Source of the DNA: Taxawa tesnikishii (nom. ined.)
Taxonomy: Eukaryota; Ascomycota; Dothideomycetes; Dothideales
Assembly: GCA_030247885.1 (NCBI GenBank)
Contig: JAPDRO010000001.1
Location: 1,364,001 to 1,428,000, forward strand
Length of the DNA stretch: 64,000 bases
Reading direction: 5' to 3'
Part shown: piece by piece, positions 22,169 to 34,396 of the stretch
Layout of the letters: each line of letters begins with the position of its first letter
Numbering within the stretch: position 1 is the stretch's first letter
The notes under the pieces: generated by a model
Told to the model about the DNA's origin: nothing
Database searches by the model: none
The model's input: only the letters and a program-made list of their open reading frames with translations
Translations under genes and position numbers: made by a program

Positions 22169-23643
22169 CTACACGCCACTGCTGTCGGTCCTGGCAAACC
22201 GGTATCGAGGCTGGTCATTAACCATACCACCGAGCGGCATGTCACCGCCAGCCGCGAGCGGCGCGTAGAGCTCATCGTTGGTGGCCATAGCCGGACTCTC
22301 CAGCCTTGCAGACGTCAGGCTCTCTCTCCCTCCCGCCTGGCCCAAATGCGCAAACCTGCCAAGCTGGCTCGCGGTGGTGACGGCAGTCGGACGCTGCACG
22401 TATGTGTTGTCCGAGCTGTCAGATCCACGGCTCATGGGCTGCACATTCCCGCTCGCGGTCCTGAACTGGCTGCCGTACATGCCACGCGCATCGACCTCTT
22501 GACTTCTGCGACCTTGGCCGTTGGCCAGTACGGAACCATCTGGACCTCCGTTGTCGCCACCCGCAGTCTTCTCGGCGAGCTCCTGCGCGACCTTGGAGGC
22601 GTCGACCTCGTTAATGCCGGCCGCCATCAGGTGCTGCTTCTTCTTCTCAACCTTGGCCGCGTGGTCCATGTCCTGACCTGGGTTCGCGGTCTCGTATTCC
22701 AAGATCTTGATGAACTTGTAGAAGCCAGCGGCAACAATGGAACCGAGAATGGGACCGAGCCAGTAGATCCAGTGGTAGCCAGCGAACTCACGGTCAACGA
22801 CGGCAGGGCCGAAGGAGCGGGCGGGGTTGAGAGAGCCGCCAGTGAAATAGACACCTGTGGGTCCGCCGTGATCAGTACGGCAGCAGACGAAATGGGTTAG
22901 GAATCTTCTTACCGGTCAATTCCGCAATGAAAAGGGAAAGACCGATTCCCACTGGAGCGATGAAGGTACCCTTGTGCTTCTCGGCAGCCAACATGAAGAT
23001 GGTAAAGACAAGCTGGGCGGTGAGGAACATCTCAATGAAGAGACCTTGCGCAATGGAGGTGCCGCCGCCCAAGGTAGTGCGGACGTTGAGACCGCCAGGG
23101 AACATGCAGGATACCAAAGCAGCTGAGGTCATACCACCTAGTATTTGGGTAATGAAGAGCAGGGCTCCACGGACCCAGGGAAGTGCACCGATCAGACACA
23201 TACCGAAGGTGACCTGTTTAACACATGAGCATGTTGCTTCGACAAGCACATGTCAAGGATACGTACGGCAGGGTTGAAGAGACCACCACTAATTCTGAAG
23301 AACACCCATGCGTTGACGGCCAACGAGAAACCGAAGCAGAGAGCGATGTACTGTAACTGCTGCGGATTGCTACCCGTCTGGGCCACTGTGAGACCGGCCG
23401 ATGACGGAATGGAATTGGCGACCTGCGTTCCCGATAAGGCAAAGAAGAGAAAAGCACTGTGCCGACGAATTCTCCGCACATGGCGATGAAGTGATTTCTG
23501 ATGTGGTCGGGAACGCGGTGGATGAGCGGCAAACGCATGTCCTGATCGGTAAGGACAGCATTAGGATCTGCGGCCTTGGTGAAGGGGAGAGCGAAGGCCC
23601 TCCCGCCGACTGGTGCCTTGAGTCCCATCAGCAATTGCTCCAT
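22169..23643 (-). CDS. Aquaporin (MIP family), water-channel type
   Basis: Three exons: 23643..23267, 23213..22913 and 22854..22169, with introns of 53 and 58 bases. Six membrane segments are visible, beginning [14 protein letters not shown]. Both pore motifs are present: [12 protein letters not shown] (spliced across intron 1) and [16 protein letters not shown] serine follows the second NPAR where aquaglyceroporins carry Asp, which suggests an orthodox water channel. A long hydrophilic C-terminal tail of about 190 residues follows ([16 protein letters not shown] onward, rich in Ser/Gly), presumably cytosolic and regulatory. The frame breaks at an A4 run, 23450..23453; one more base gives [15 protein letters not shown]. 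Confidence 0.9.
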
Positions 23644-23680
23644 GATTGGCAGTTGTCATTGTGACAGAGGCTTGACGAAG

Positions 23681-23705
23681 CAGGTGCAGGTGCAGGTGCA
23701 GGTCA
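23681..23705. repeat. GCAGGT hexanucleotide repeat, about four units
   Basis: Short tandem repeat just upstream of the aquaporin start, in its presumed 5' leader or promoter. Its reverse complement repeats ACCTGC. No function implied. Confidence 0.7.
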
Positions 23706-25648
23706 CATGGCAAAGCGCACGTGAGCTTACATTGATGTTCATATTGGAGACACAACACCCTCCGCAGAGCGTAGAGGGTAGAGTAGATGAAGAAGAGACA
23801 GGGGACACAGGAGAGGCAGGAAAGAGGGGAGAGACAGCGGGATTGACAACAGAGGGTCGATGCGGGCTGCCTACCTAGTAAACGAAAGTAGTAGCGGTTT
23901 CTTATGAACCCAACAAGAAGTGCCCCCGGACCAGGGGTCTTCCAGCGTCATCGATGAGAACAGTGAGTCTCTCTCACCGTCATTGCCGCCGAACCACGTT
24001 GCCGGACCGGGAACCGGGGACCTGGCCACGGCATCCCCAAAGACAATCCCAGTAAATGCACTTCTCCCCACAAAGTATGCAGGATATCTGACGCCACATT
24101 GTGGCGACAAGGTTTAAAAGTAGCAACGCTTGTATGCAGATCTCGTTCTGGAAAAGATGACCTGCCAGGATTGTGCGATGCCACTAGCCACTTGGGGAAA
24201 GGCAAGATCCTTAGGGCCTGCCTTACGTCGACGTAAGCTTCTGGTCCGCGTAGATGGCGCATCTTAAGAACGCGCCGCTCGCGGACCGGATCTTCAACCA
24301 CACGGCGCATTGACGAGCTTTTCATCATCCCATGTCGAAGACGTTTTGCATGTGCTTCTGTCCAATAGTGCGTTGGGGTTACCTATTCCATATCCCAACT
24401 CAACGGCCATGTTCTAATTTCCTTCTGCACGGTGCGGGGAGAGAGTGACCGTATGCACGTGTAGTGCTTCAACGGTCGCGTCTTGCCAGGCGTCCCCTAA
24501 TCGACAGACTCTGTGCTTCGTGTTGGAATTCTGCATCTACCGTTTCCCAAAGTGTCTTCTCCCATGTTCTTTCTCTTCGAGCGCTGATATTCCCGCAACA
24601 AAGTTTGTCGCGCGCATCCCGAGAATGTGCTCGGGGGTTCCGTGGGAGGCCAGTATAGAGGTTCAGAGCGGTGGGGGTGGCTTCAGTTCGCGCTCCATCG
24701 TTCGCTGTCACACGTTCATATTTGTCTTGACTCAAGAACCTACTGACAATTACACAACGCACGTTCTCGGACTTGCCAATGGCTCGGTACATGACAACTC
24801 GGAGATCTTGCTCAAGGTAGCTTTGACTGCAGCCTCAGCCGATGATTCAAACGATAACTACCTCCTGGATTCATGTACCACTGGCCTCAACTCCGCCCGA
24901 TCCAGCGCCGCTCAATGGAACAGTGGACATTACTATGGGCCGGAACGAGAGTCATCTGGATGGAAACTTAAGGGACAATTTCAAGAGAGCCGACGACCGC
25001 GCAGCTATACTCAATGCAACCCTCGACGCTGATGCCATCATCATCGCATCCGCAACGTGCAGTCATCAGCCCATGAGCTTTCAAGAAGCGGCAATTAACA
25101 AGATTGGCGGTCCCCTGGCTCGATGTGTCCTTCACCGCTCGCCAACTGGAAGGTAAAAAAGCCGGCGATCCGACATACTGAGACGTTGCCATGAACGAGC
25201 AATTTCTCAAGCCCCGTCAGATAGACTTCATTGTAGTGTGAGGCTTCAGACAGGAGCTTTAGAACTGCGCTAGACGAAGGAGGATTGAAGTCAGTGATAG
25301 ATTGGTTGTCTGATAACGGGCTGTCTTGGCTTGCGATTGCAGCGAGCGTCTGCGGCAGTTGGCGAGAAGGGACCGGCAGCAGTAGTGATTTGTGTCGATC
25401 ATACGTTGGATCCTGTGTCCGTAGGCTCAGTCTGAGCCGATAGACCCTTTCGAATACCCGAAGCCTGCGGTAGTTCGACTGTCAATATGCTGTCTGACAG
25501 TTGGGATGGCTCTGAGGGATTGCTGGAGACTGAGCTTGCAAATTCAAACCCGATTCCAATAGAGCATCTGAAGAAGTCGTGCTGTCGGTGTGCGCCGAGA
25601 CTTGAAACGCTTCTGATTCTATTCGAAGAACTGTGACGTGGCTGTGGT
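23706..25648. other. Gene-poor stretch, no confident gene
   Basis: Open stretches on the plus strand at 24445..25032 and 24842..25156 have no recognisable domain and no clear splice partners. The first hundred or so bases hold the aquaporin promoter (purine-rich GAGGAGAGG-type tracts near 23780-23840). I see no transposon remnant. Confidence 0.4.
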
Positions 25649-26226
25649 CTACCATGTGCTGGTTGTCTGTAATGTTTGAGGGAAACCTGTTGGAGTGGGC
25701 TGTACAGTAGACGGTGGATGCCTGCTGACAAGGCCGGAGCCCTGAGAAATCTTTGCAGAACTTGGAATGGTGATTGTAGGGAGATCCATTGTAGTCGGCT
25801 GAAGTACCCCTAGAGAATCCAAGATGAAATTGCCAAAGAGGTAAGATCCGTCCGGGGCTTGTACTAGACCAACTCCGGCAGCGCAGGACTTCCAGCTGAG
25901 GTTTAGGTTTGGGAGTTCAGTTGGAAGCATCAGCATTGGTTTGGAGTTGTCCCAAGTGGCACCATTTGCCGAGTCTCCCACAGCGCAGGAACAGGGCTTT
26001 GATTCTGATCGCGCGTTCAGGTCAGTGTGATTCAGCAAACCGGTAACCTGAGAACTAAGGACGTTGTTGCCTACGTCCAATCCTTGATCAGTCACGCATG
26101 CCGTTGACATTGACCTCAGATCTTCCAGTATCAAGACGTTATGCAATCCACTGGGAAGAACACTGTTTCCGTAGTCGAGACCAGAGGTCCAGCCACAAAG
26201 GGTCTCGAAACTGGAGTACACTGTAG
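25649..26226 (-). CDS. Hypothetical protein, possibly the main exon of a secreted protein
   Basis: I do not recognise a family. The minus strand is open from 26281 to 25649. Its protein-like part begins at VYSSFETLCGWTSGLDYG after a good acceptor (CCCTACAG) ending at 26227. It has scattered cysteines (ACVTD, CSCAVG, KSCAAGV) and a Thr/Pro/Ser-rich end, a look common in extracellular fungal proteins. An upstream open stretch (26529..26310, MSQTSLLALFIGKAVSTE, signal-peptide-like) ends at a good donor (GTAAGC), but its phase does not match, so the model is incomplete or the sequence has an error here. Could be a non-coding chance frame. Confidence 0.3.
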
Positions 26227-26331
26227 GGGATGTTAGAATCTTGTCTTCGAATTGGACGGTGCTGGGTCCGGTAAGTAGCATAGCGGATCCGTTCGGGCAG
26301 AGCTTACCAACCGCAGTGATGACAGATCAAC

Positions 26332-26397
26332 AGAACAGGCAGACTGGTGTACCACAAGGCAAAATTCGGCCATGCGGTACACCAGTCCGCCTGTTCT
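26332..26397. repeat. Near-perfect inverted repeat (24-base arms, 18-base loop)
   Basis: Arm 1 is 26332..26355 and arm 2 is 26374..26397. The arms pair at 22 of 24 positions on the plus strand, with two A-C mismatches. In a minus-strand transcript the same two positions become G-U pairs, so that RNA would form an uninterrupted 24-bp stem. It overlaps the possible signal-peptide exon of the hypothetical gene. Confidence 0.85.
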
Positions 26398-27122
26398 ATT
26401 GGTACAGCAATCCGCCCCCAATGGGGCATGGAGATGCTTGAGCTCAGTTGACACAGCCTTCCCTATGAAGAGTGCAAGCAGCGATGTCTGACTCATACTC
26501 AGTCTGAGGAGGCTGCAGGCATCTCGCATGGTATGGTTCCTCTTGAGTCGTGGAGTCTGTTCTTACGTGGACACTGCTCACTCGGAACCTGGCAGCAGAC
26601 CGTCGTGCAACCTCGCCGATAACAGGCGCAAGCAGATCTGTTTCTTTGCAATGTCCGTCCGGTGAGACTGCAGTTGCTTGTGTGCACGCAAGTCACGAGT
26701 TAAGTTTCAAGTCTTGGAGCGATATCCATGTCCATCATATTGGTGGCACTGTGCGCACGGATGAAGGCGTGCAAACGATACATTCGTGTACGCTCAAACA
26801 AAATCGTGCAGGTATGGAGTTCTCGTTGGTTCTCGGCAAGGCGGCTGCCCTTGATCAAACTCGTTGCCCACTAAGGCAAGCAACAGAAACATAAGAGCCA
26901 CCCACTCGAACGCGCCACGCGGACGCAATGACTCCAGGATGCACAGCGGAGTAAGGGGCGAGGCGGGTTTGCGACGTGCTCAGACGAGATGTGTTGTTGT
27001 GTTTTACAGTAATGAGCATCAAAATTGATACGCTCCGAGTAGAGTAGAGATGAGACTACGCGAGCGCAACGCGAGCGCATGTGAATATCCGGTGCCAAGC
27101 CTACAGTTGACCACAGTTCCCC
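26398..27122. other. Region upstream of pus7
   Basis: About 0.7 kb before the pus7 start. Open stretches on both strands show no domain. Presumed promoter of pus7 and upstream sequence of the minus-strand hypothetical gene. Confidence 0.4.
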
Positions 27123-29626
27123 ATGATGCAGGAAAGATTTCCGAAAGAGAAACCTTCTTGCGAACCGCAAGAGTCCGACTGCACATCTACTGCCTCTGCT
27201 GTACAACTGCACAGTCACCACAGGATCAAACCCGCTATGTCAACACACGACACTTCGGACGAGCAGCCGCGCAAGAAGCCGCGTCTTACTGGGCCTGGAG
27301 ACACCCCCAGTAGCGCAAGCCTACTGGTGGACTCGATAGCTTCGGTCGCAAGTAATGGTCAACCAAACCCGAAGAGCGACGCTGTGCCGACTGTCGACGC
27401 TGAAGTCGTCTCGCAATCGGAGCAAGAGCAGAGAGCGGGTATCACGGCATACGTAGCGAACACTTCCGGCTTCACTGGAATAGTCAAGAAGAGATACACT
27501 GACTTCTTGGTCAATGAAATATTGCCTTCAGGCCAGGTAGTACACCTCGAAGAAGATGCACTGAAGGAAGAGAAGCCAAAGACTGAGGCCGCGCCTGCAG
27601 GCACCGTAGAGCAGGCGAGCGATGCCAAAGCCCCTACACAACCCAACGCGAACGGAGCTGCTCAGTCCGACGGCAGCAATGGACAAGGCCAGGCAGGACA
27701 AACTGCGCAAACGATCGAGCAGCGCAAAGAGGAGGCCATGGCGACTGTAAGACACCTGTTTCGGGAAGACAGGTCCACGCAGGCTAACAATCGCAGATCC
27801 CCGAAGCAGACACGGTTACCCTAGAAGCCATCTTCGGCACCGAAACCACCAAGTCCATGGTTTCACTGTACGGCAGGATCCTTGCTCGTCCAGATCGCAA
27901 GACCCGAGATTATGGCTCAGTTTCCTCGCCCGTCATCTCCGACAAACAGGCCCGCACCAATGCTCATATCGCCGTCCGCCGCATCTTCAACGGCCGCATT
28001 GAGACGCAGACTGCCGATGATGAGACCATTACGATCAAAGCCGCACCCTCGACTGCAAAGCCACGACAGGGACGTCCACAGGGCCACGCCCCAATGCCTA
28101 AAGGAAAGGTGGGTTGGGACGAGCTGGGCGGACAACATCTACACTTTACGCTGTACAAGGAGAACAAGGATACGATGGAGGTGCTGTACTTCCTTGCCAG
28201 CCAGCTGAAACTTGCGGTCAAGAACTTCCAGTTTGCCGGCACCAAGGACAGAAGGGGAGTTACGGTACAACGGGTCAGCGCATACAGGGTCCCTGCGGAC
28301 CGGTTGAAACACATGAACGGGAGATTGCGCGGAGCAGTGCTGGGCGGCTTCAAGTACGAGCAGAACGGGTTAGAGCTCGGAGAACTTTACGGTAACGAGT
28401 TCGTCATCACACTCCGAGACTGTCAGTTTCCTGGCGACGAGAGCAGAAGCGCGCCTGAGAGACTGGAAAGCGCAAAGTCAGTTGTCGCGGAAGCCATCAG
28501 GAACTTCCAGGCTAGAGGCTTCATCAACTACTATGGTCTGCAACGCTTCGGTTCTTTCAGCGTCAGTACGGATGACGTTGGCAAGAAGATGCTCAAAGGC
28601 GACTTGGAGGGTGCGGTCAAAGACATTCTGACTTACTCTCCTGTTGCGCTCGCAGAGGTGCAGAACCCGGATCCCTCAGGCAATACCAAGATCTCTGCAG
28701 ACGACAAAGCCCGAGCCGAAGCTTTGCACGCATGGCAGCAGTCGGGTAAGATGAGTGCTGCCGTAGACAAACTACCAAGGAAGTTCCAGGCCGAAAACGC
28801 AATCATCAGGCATCTTGGCTGGACAGACCGCAAGAGCGGAGTGCAGAGGCAGAAGAACGACTGGCAGGGTGCATTGATGGGTATTGCGAGGAACTTGCGG
28901 CTCATGTACGTGCACGCTTATCAGAGCCTCGTCTGGAACGTGGTCGCGGGCAAGCGATTGGAGCTCTACGGAGACAAAGTCGTGGAGGGCGATCTTGTGA
29001 TCGTCAGCGAGCACGAAGACAAAGACGCCAGCAACGGAGAAGAAGAAATTGACGACGAGGGCGAAGTCATCGTTCGCCCTGCGAAAGAGGACGCCGCAAC
29101 TGCTGTGGAAGATAAATTTGAGCGCGCGAGACCGCTTAGTAAGGCTGAGGCTGAGAGCGGGAGGTACAGCATCTTTGACATTGTACTGCCACTGCCGGGA
29201 TTTGACGTCTTGTACCCTGCTAATGCTGTGGGCGCTTTCTACAAGGAGTTCATGGCCAGCGAGCGGGGTGGTGGGCTGGACCCGTACCAGATGCGCCGGT
29301 CGTGGAAGGATATCAGCCTTAGTGGTAGCTACAGGAAGATGATGGCACGGCCGGCCAATGTCGCGTACGAAGTCCACTCGTATGTCAAGGACGATGAACA
29401 GATGGTCGAGACGGATCTGGAAAAGTTGCAGAAGCAGCAGAAGGGAGAGCAAGCTGGAAGCAAGGAAGCGGATGCTGACGCAGGTGCAGAGGGCGTGCAG
29501 GAGGAGAAGGTAGCGGTCGTGATCAAGATGCAGCTCGGAAGCAGCCAGTATGCTACGATGGCGCTGAGAGAACTCACGAAGGGTGGTGCGGTTACCTACA
29601 AGCCCGACTTCCAAGGTGGGAGGTAA
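27123..29626 (+). CDS. pus7: tRNA/snRNA/mRNA pseudouridine synthase Pus7 (TruD family)
   Basis: Exons 27123..27746 and 27797..29626; the 50-base intron has GTAAGA, branch GGCTAACAA and acceptor TCGCAG. About 817 residues. The catalytic motif is clear: NFQFAGTKDRRGVTVQRVSA, whose aspartate attacks uridine C1' in the TruD family. Other family blocks are GFTGIVKKRYTDFLVNEI (N-terminal), YYGLQRFGS, MYVHAYQSLVWNVV and VLPLPGFDVLYPAN. Pus7 modifies position 13 of several tRNAs, position 35 of U2 snRNA and certain mRNAs in the nucleus. A basic PRKKPRL near residue 52 could be a nuclear signal. An ATG at 27237 (MSTHDTSDEQ) is an alternative start. Frame intact. Confidence 0.95.
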
Positions 29627-29917
29627 AAGGCGTTCCACACAGGAACAATGTATCACAACAGTAGCTGCTCAACGCTTCATGTCGTGTCACGCATCACCAC
29701 AGGGTCACTTCCTCTTCGCTACATGTGTCATGTCGCCGTGTCTTGGCATTGTTCGCGTGCACGCACGATGCGTGCCCCGCGAGAACTCAGCTTCGACCCT
29801 GACCGCTGACCCCGGACTGATGTCACTGCCGCAAAACGAGCTCTTCCTCAGAAATCTTGTGCTGAACCCCTCGAAACACTGAAGTCTCTTTCCGATTGAC
29901 ACAATCCACACACTCAA

Positions 29918-30708
29918 ATGACCAGCAACAGCTCCAGCTCAGGAAATATCCACTCCATCCAGTCCAACGCCACCATGTCTTCTGCAATTCCCACCAGTAC
30001 CTCCGTCGTCGAGTCCGCTGTCATCAAAGGTGCGATACCCCGCTGTGCCCCTCCAATGCTACCACTCAGCGAAAAGACTGTGCTGTTGTTGTTCGCTCTC
30101 TGCAGGAAACTCCACAATTGCCATGACAGGCCTCTGATTGTTTCACAGCTCCACTCTCCCATGTCTGGCACTTCATCAAGCTCCAGGACTTCTCCAAGTT
30201 CTGGTCCGCCCTTTCCGACTCCGGCTACGTCAAGGGTACCAGCGATGAGACGGACATCGTGCAGTGGAAGTTCAAGGATGGTGCCCAGGTCGAGGTTAAG
30301 CAGGAGGAGCACTCGGTACGCCGGATTCACATCCATTAATCGAGTTGTGTCGAGACACCGACACATGGTGGCTCGTCGAAACCAAGGGCAGGAGCTGACA
30401 CCGCAACAGACCATCAACCACTACATCACATACTCTATCATCACTGCTCAGCCCGAACTGTCCTTCACTAGTGTCGTCAGCACCATCCGCTGCTACTCCG
30501 TCACAAGTGGTGAGCTCGAGGGCAGCACCTTTGTCGAGTGGACCGGAAACTGGTCTTCCGACGCCGGCGCTGGTGAGCTATCCTTTACCCGCCCTCGGTT
30601 TATCTTTGGGTACAATCGCTGACAGGAGTTTCAGATGTCATTCAGGACGGCAAGTACAAGCGCCGCGAGGCCCTAGCCGACCTTGCCAAGGCTGCAGCGA
30701 AATTTTGA
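29918..30708 (+). CDS. Bet v 1 / START-like (SRPBCC) small protein
   Basis: Four exons: 29918..30029, 30149..30315, 30410..30572 and 30635..30708. Introns are 119, 94 and 62 bases, the last two with GCTGACA branch sites. The spliced protein has about 151 residues from the second ATG (29975, MSSAIPTSTSVVE) or 170 from 29918. SVVESAVIKAPLSHVWHFIK is the classic beta1-alpha1 opening of the polyketide-cyclase/Bet v 1 fold. QWKFKDGAQVEVKQEEHS, then TINHYITYSII and GSTFVEWTGNW, give the curved sheet, and the C-terminal helix is KYKRREALADLAKAAAKF. These proteins have a hydrophobic cavity for small lipophilic ligands; the ligand here is unknown. Confidence 0.85.
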
Positions 30709-33700
30709 GGACGTCGGGAGAACATGAGGTGAGGAAGCGCTGGATGCAACGCCAGCGTGAGACGTGATCATGACTACACGAGCATGTTGAGGTGGGAGAC
30801 GAAGTTCTCCGAGGTTGAAAATGATGCTTGGGAGCAGTGGCATAGATACCGCCAAAGTAATGGAACGATAAGATCCATGGAATAATCCTCTGGTACTGAA
30901 GTGAAGTATTCATGCAGATTCTCTCTCGAGTGTCTGTATTGTGAGAAGCAAGGTACTGCACGGTTAACATGAGCGGGAAGAGGCCGACCTGGCCGCTATC
31001 AGTCGTATGTTTCCTTATACCTCCAACGCAGCACAACAACACACGCCTACTCTTATCGCGAATAAGGAACGCCTTCTTGACCCCAAGCCGTCCGTCCTGT
31101 CTCACAATTCCGAAGTATGCAAAATGGATAATGGAGAGCATGAGGCACACAACAAGCATGGTACTTGCCGTTACTGCTGGACCTTCAAAGCCTTCGTGCT
31201 CTTTGCTCTTCCTTAGTGTAACAGATGGGCTTCTCCTGATATGTCGAGCTGCTCTGTAGTGGACGGATGTGCATCTGTTCCAGCGCTGAACAATGGACTT
31301 GTCCCAACACGTCTCTGTCGTCTAATCGCCGGCAAGACATGGATATCTCTCATTTTTGTTGCTCATGCGCCTTTTTTGTTGTTGAGTTGCGGCAAGGTCT
31401 TCAAGGTCGTACTCCCTCAGAGAACCCTCCGCGGGTACTTGCCTGCTTAGTGTTTGCCAGATCATGACGCGTGGGGAATCTGACAAGCTCTGCCCCGTCC
31501 GACGTCCCAGTTGGTATAACAACACTCGTGGTGCTATTGTTGTCCAAATCACAGACAGCGGATTCTCTTAGTCAACGTCTCATACATCGCCTTGGGGGCC
31601 GTATGGAGCGCAGGTCGCTTGATAGTTTTTCGATCCAATCAATGAGCATGCGATGGGCGAGATGAGTTGATGAAGTTGTCAGCTATTTCAACTTCTGTCA
31701 AACCGGCTTTCCTGCCACGCGAGTTTGCAAAGAGCGTAATGGATGCCGTCAACGAAGGATCGAAGACCGAGGCAATTCAGAGAGCGTTTGCGAGCGTGGT
31801 TTGCAGCTGCGAAGGAAAGGGCGTATCATGGCTACACAAACATGAGCGTTGTGTGGGCGTAGGATTGCTACCTATCATGTATGGAGTCAGTTTCACGCCT
31901 GCCGCGATAGAGCGCAGGAAAGCCGCTGGTGACTAGCCGGTAGACGACTCGCTTCCACAACATCCCCTCCATCCAGACGTCCCTGGCAAGACCGTACTCT
32001 TCTTCTTCGAGGGCCTCAGCGACTCAGAATATGCAGGTGACACGGCAGATTGGTGAAGTGCCGTGACGCCACGATTCCTACGATGTGCAGGCCCTGCATG
32101 GCTTCTCTGCTTCCGTGCGGCTGGGAGTGTACCTTGAATCGCAGTGGTTGGCATGGCTGGTGGTTGCTTAATATCTGTAGGAGGATCGTGGTCGAAGCAA
32201 GGAAGCCAATCATTTCACGAACGTAAAGGTATCCCGATGATCCGCTGCCTCTCCGCTGCCTCGGCATGCTGACTGGAAAGCATCGCTTATACAAATCCGA
32301 CAGCCGCAACGCTTGTGTCGTCGCCAATATTATCAGGTCACCAGCACATAATGGCTTCTATCCTACTTGCGTCGCTGGGTTTTACGGCCAGCTGTGAGAT
32401 GTCTACAGAAGTGAGATCGGATCAGCGCTCGCATGAATCTGAATACGCCAAGCGGTTCAGAGTTGCTGACCGCTAGATGATGGCACGCCAGGGATTGACA
32501 ATGTCATTGGAAGGGAAACGACAGGAACGGACCGGCCTCGCAAAGATGGAGCACCCAACCCATTCTGTCGGAAGTCAATCTCTTGTTCGGTTGCAACGAT
32601 TCGACTAGCAGATCTGGCACTCGGGGCTGTCTCCGCATCCCGAAGCCAGCCTCTCTTGTAACTACTCAAATTAACGGCAATACAAAGCCTCATCATCTCC
32701 ATTGCATGTGTAACAAAAGAGAATGATCGTGGTTTGGTGGCAGTCATGCGGGTTGACCCTGCCTTGCACTAGGGTACATCACGGGAGAAACGGCAATGCA
32801 GAAACGACCCCGGCTGCAGGCCTCAATAAAAGAAGAGATTGCTCCAAGTGTCCAGAAGAGAAGAATCAGCCGGACTGAAGCATATCGAAGCATGAATCAG
32901 GTCCATATAGTAGAGTGCCAGCCAACCTGCTTCTGCCCAAGCGGTCCCTCTGCCCATCCGCAAGCCTCTAGCGACACATGGCCTCGTGCGCCAGCATCTC
33001 CCTCCCGTCTTCCCCGCCCTGGGCAGCAATGGCTGCCGCAGGCTACGACGGCCTGAAGCCAGACCTGCGGGTCGTCAAAATGCGCCGTCGCAACCCAGCC
33101 AGGCATGCCCAGAGTCCCGGCTCTGTGGTTCCTCGTTATGTGTTGATCCTGACAAACAGTATGCAACTCTATAACAATCTGTCCTAAGGCGCAGCACACT
33201 CCCACATATCGACAACACCGTATCGACACGAGATGCATCTCGTTGATGCATGCACCCAATCGATGTGTTCAGCGGTACGGCACCCAAGTACACATGCTGC
33301 CATGACCATTGATGCCCCTGGGTATCGCGAGTGATATCATGCGCATGATCGCCCCACCATCTTCTTTGGCCTAATCTCGTCACTCGGGCAATATGGGGCC
33401 AGTGAGCGGTTTCGTGTCGCGTGGCAGCACCCGGACAGGTTTCGGTCAGCCGTCAGCGCCACACGATCTGTGGACGTTGGTTCGCATCGGGAAAAACATG
33501 CGCTTGAGCGACTAGGTTTCGCAGAGAGTGTGTGCGTGGTTGTACGGTGGCTGGGCAGGCCGGTGGGGAGCGCAGGTAACTGCAGGCCGAGGCAAAAGCC
33601 GGTGCAACTGCGCAGCCCTTCGTTCTGTGCCCTGCGAGAAGAGTACAACGGCGCGGCACGAAGCGTCCTTCGCCTCGCATACAGAACCTGTCCTGCGACG

Positions 33701-34380
33701 GTAATGTGCGCGACGCTGCGCGGTGCCAGCACTAAAGTCAAGTCAAGCCGCACGCTACTCATGCATACTCAGGGGCAAGGTCTAAGTTCTCTCTCGGGAG
33801 TTGCTGCTGCTGATGGTGCCTACATATCATCGGAGTGCAAACGGCGCACAAGTTCCCGGCGCGCAATGGCGTGGAGCTGACACGCATATGCATGCGGAAA
33901 CCAAGTACACATGGCTACCGTGACGAGCTTTGCCGTTGGCCACTGGCGAAGGACTGGACCCGCGGCTTCGGCGGTGCCTCTCGATTGTGCGACTCGGAGG
34001 GCCATGCCACGCATTTATACGTCCTGTGCGGATACCTGTAGCGAATGTAAACACCCAACTACCGTACTCGCAGAGGTTGTGTGTACGTGCGTGATGAGGG
34101 GCCGCTGAATAGTAGGCGCGCCGTCAGTGCTTCCTTCTTGGATACGGTGGGCGCAACAAGGGAACGGAAAGCATGGCGACACGGAACGGACGAATTCGGC
34201 CGGAGGGTAGGCTAGGCAGTCTCCGCGGGCCAGCTGTTTTGCTTCCCTCCAGCAGTACTGTCGGTGCATGGAGTGCCTGCAAGCACTGCTTGACGATGCT
34301 GGCGTTCCACTTTGGTGACACCCTGCTCATGAGAGCTCTAATCATGTATACATACCGCTGGTACTGTCGGTGTTGGCGTT
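30709..34380. other. Long region without a convincing gene (distal laeA upstream)
   Basis: About 3.7 kb. Many short open stretches, for example 31667..31936 on plus and 32457..32747 on minus, but none with a domain or a convincing intron pattern. Together with the next 1.3 kb it makes a 5 kb upstream region for the LaeA-like gene, unusually long in this compact window. It could hide a long non-coding RNA or a fast-evolving gene. Confidence 0.4.
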
Positions 34381-34396
34381 GGGGTGGGTGGGTGGG
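34381..34396 (+). promoter_or_regulatory. Perfect G-quadruplex motif
   Basis: GGGGTGGGTGGGTGGG: four G3+ tracts with single-base T loops, the most stable parallel quadruplex type. It lies 1.3 kb before the LaeA-like start, on the coding strand. Whether it folds in vivo is unknown. Confidence 0.7.

Noticed and set aside
28772-29656. 294-codon open frame antisense to pus7
   Set aside because: It lies entirely opposite conserved Pus7 coding sequence; composition follows from the codon bias of the real gene.
31667-31936. 89-codon plus-strand frame
   Set aside because: Composition is passable, but there is no recognised domain and no exon partner; not enough support for a gene.
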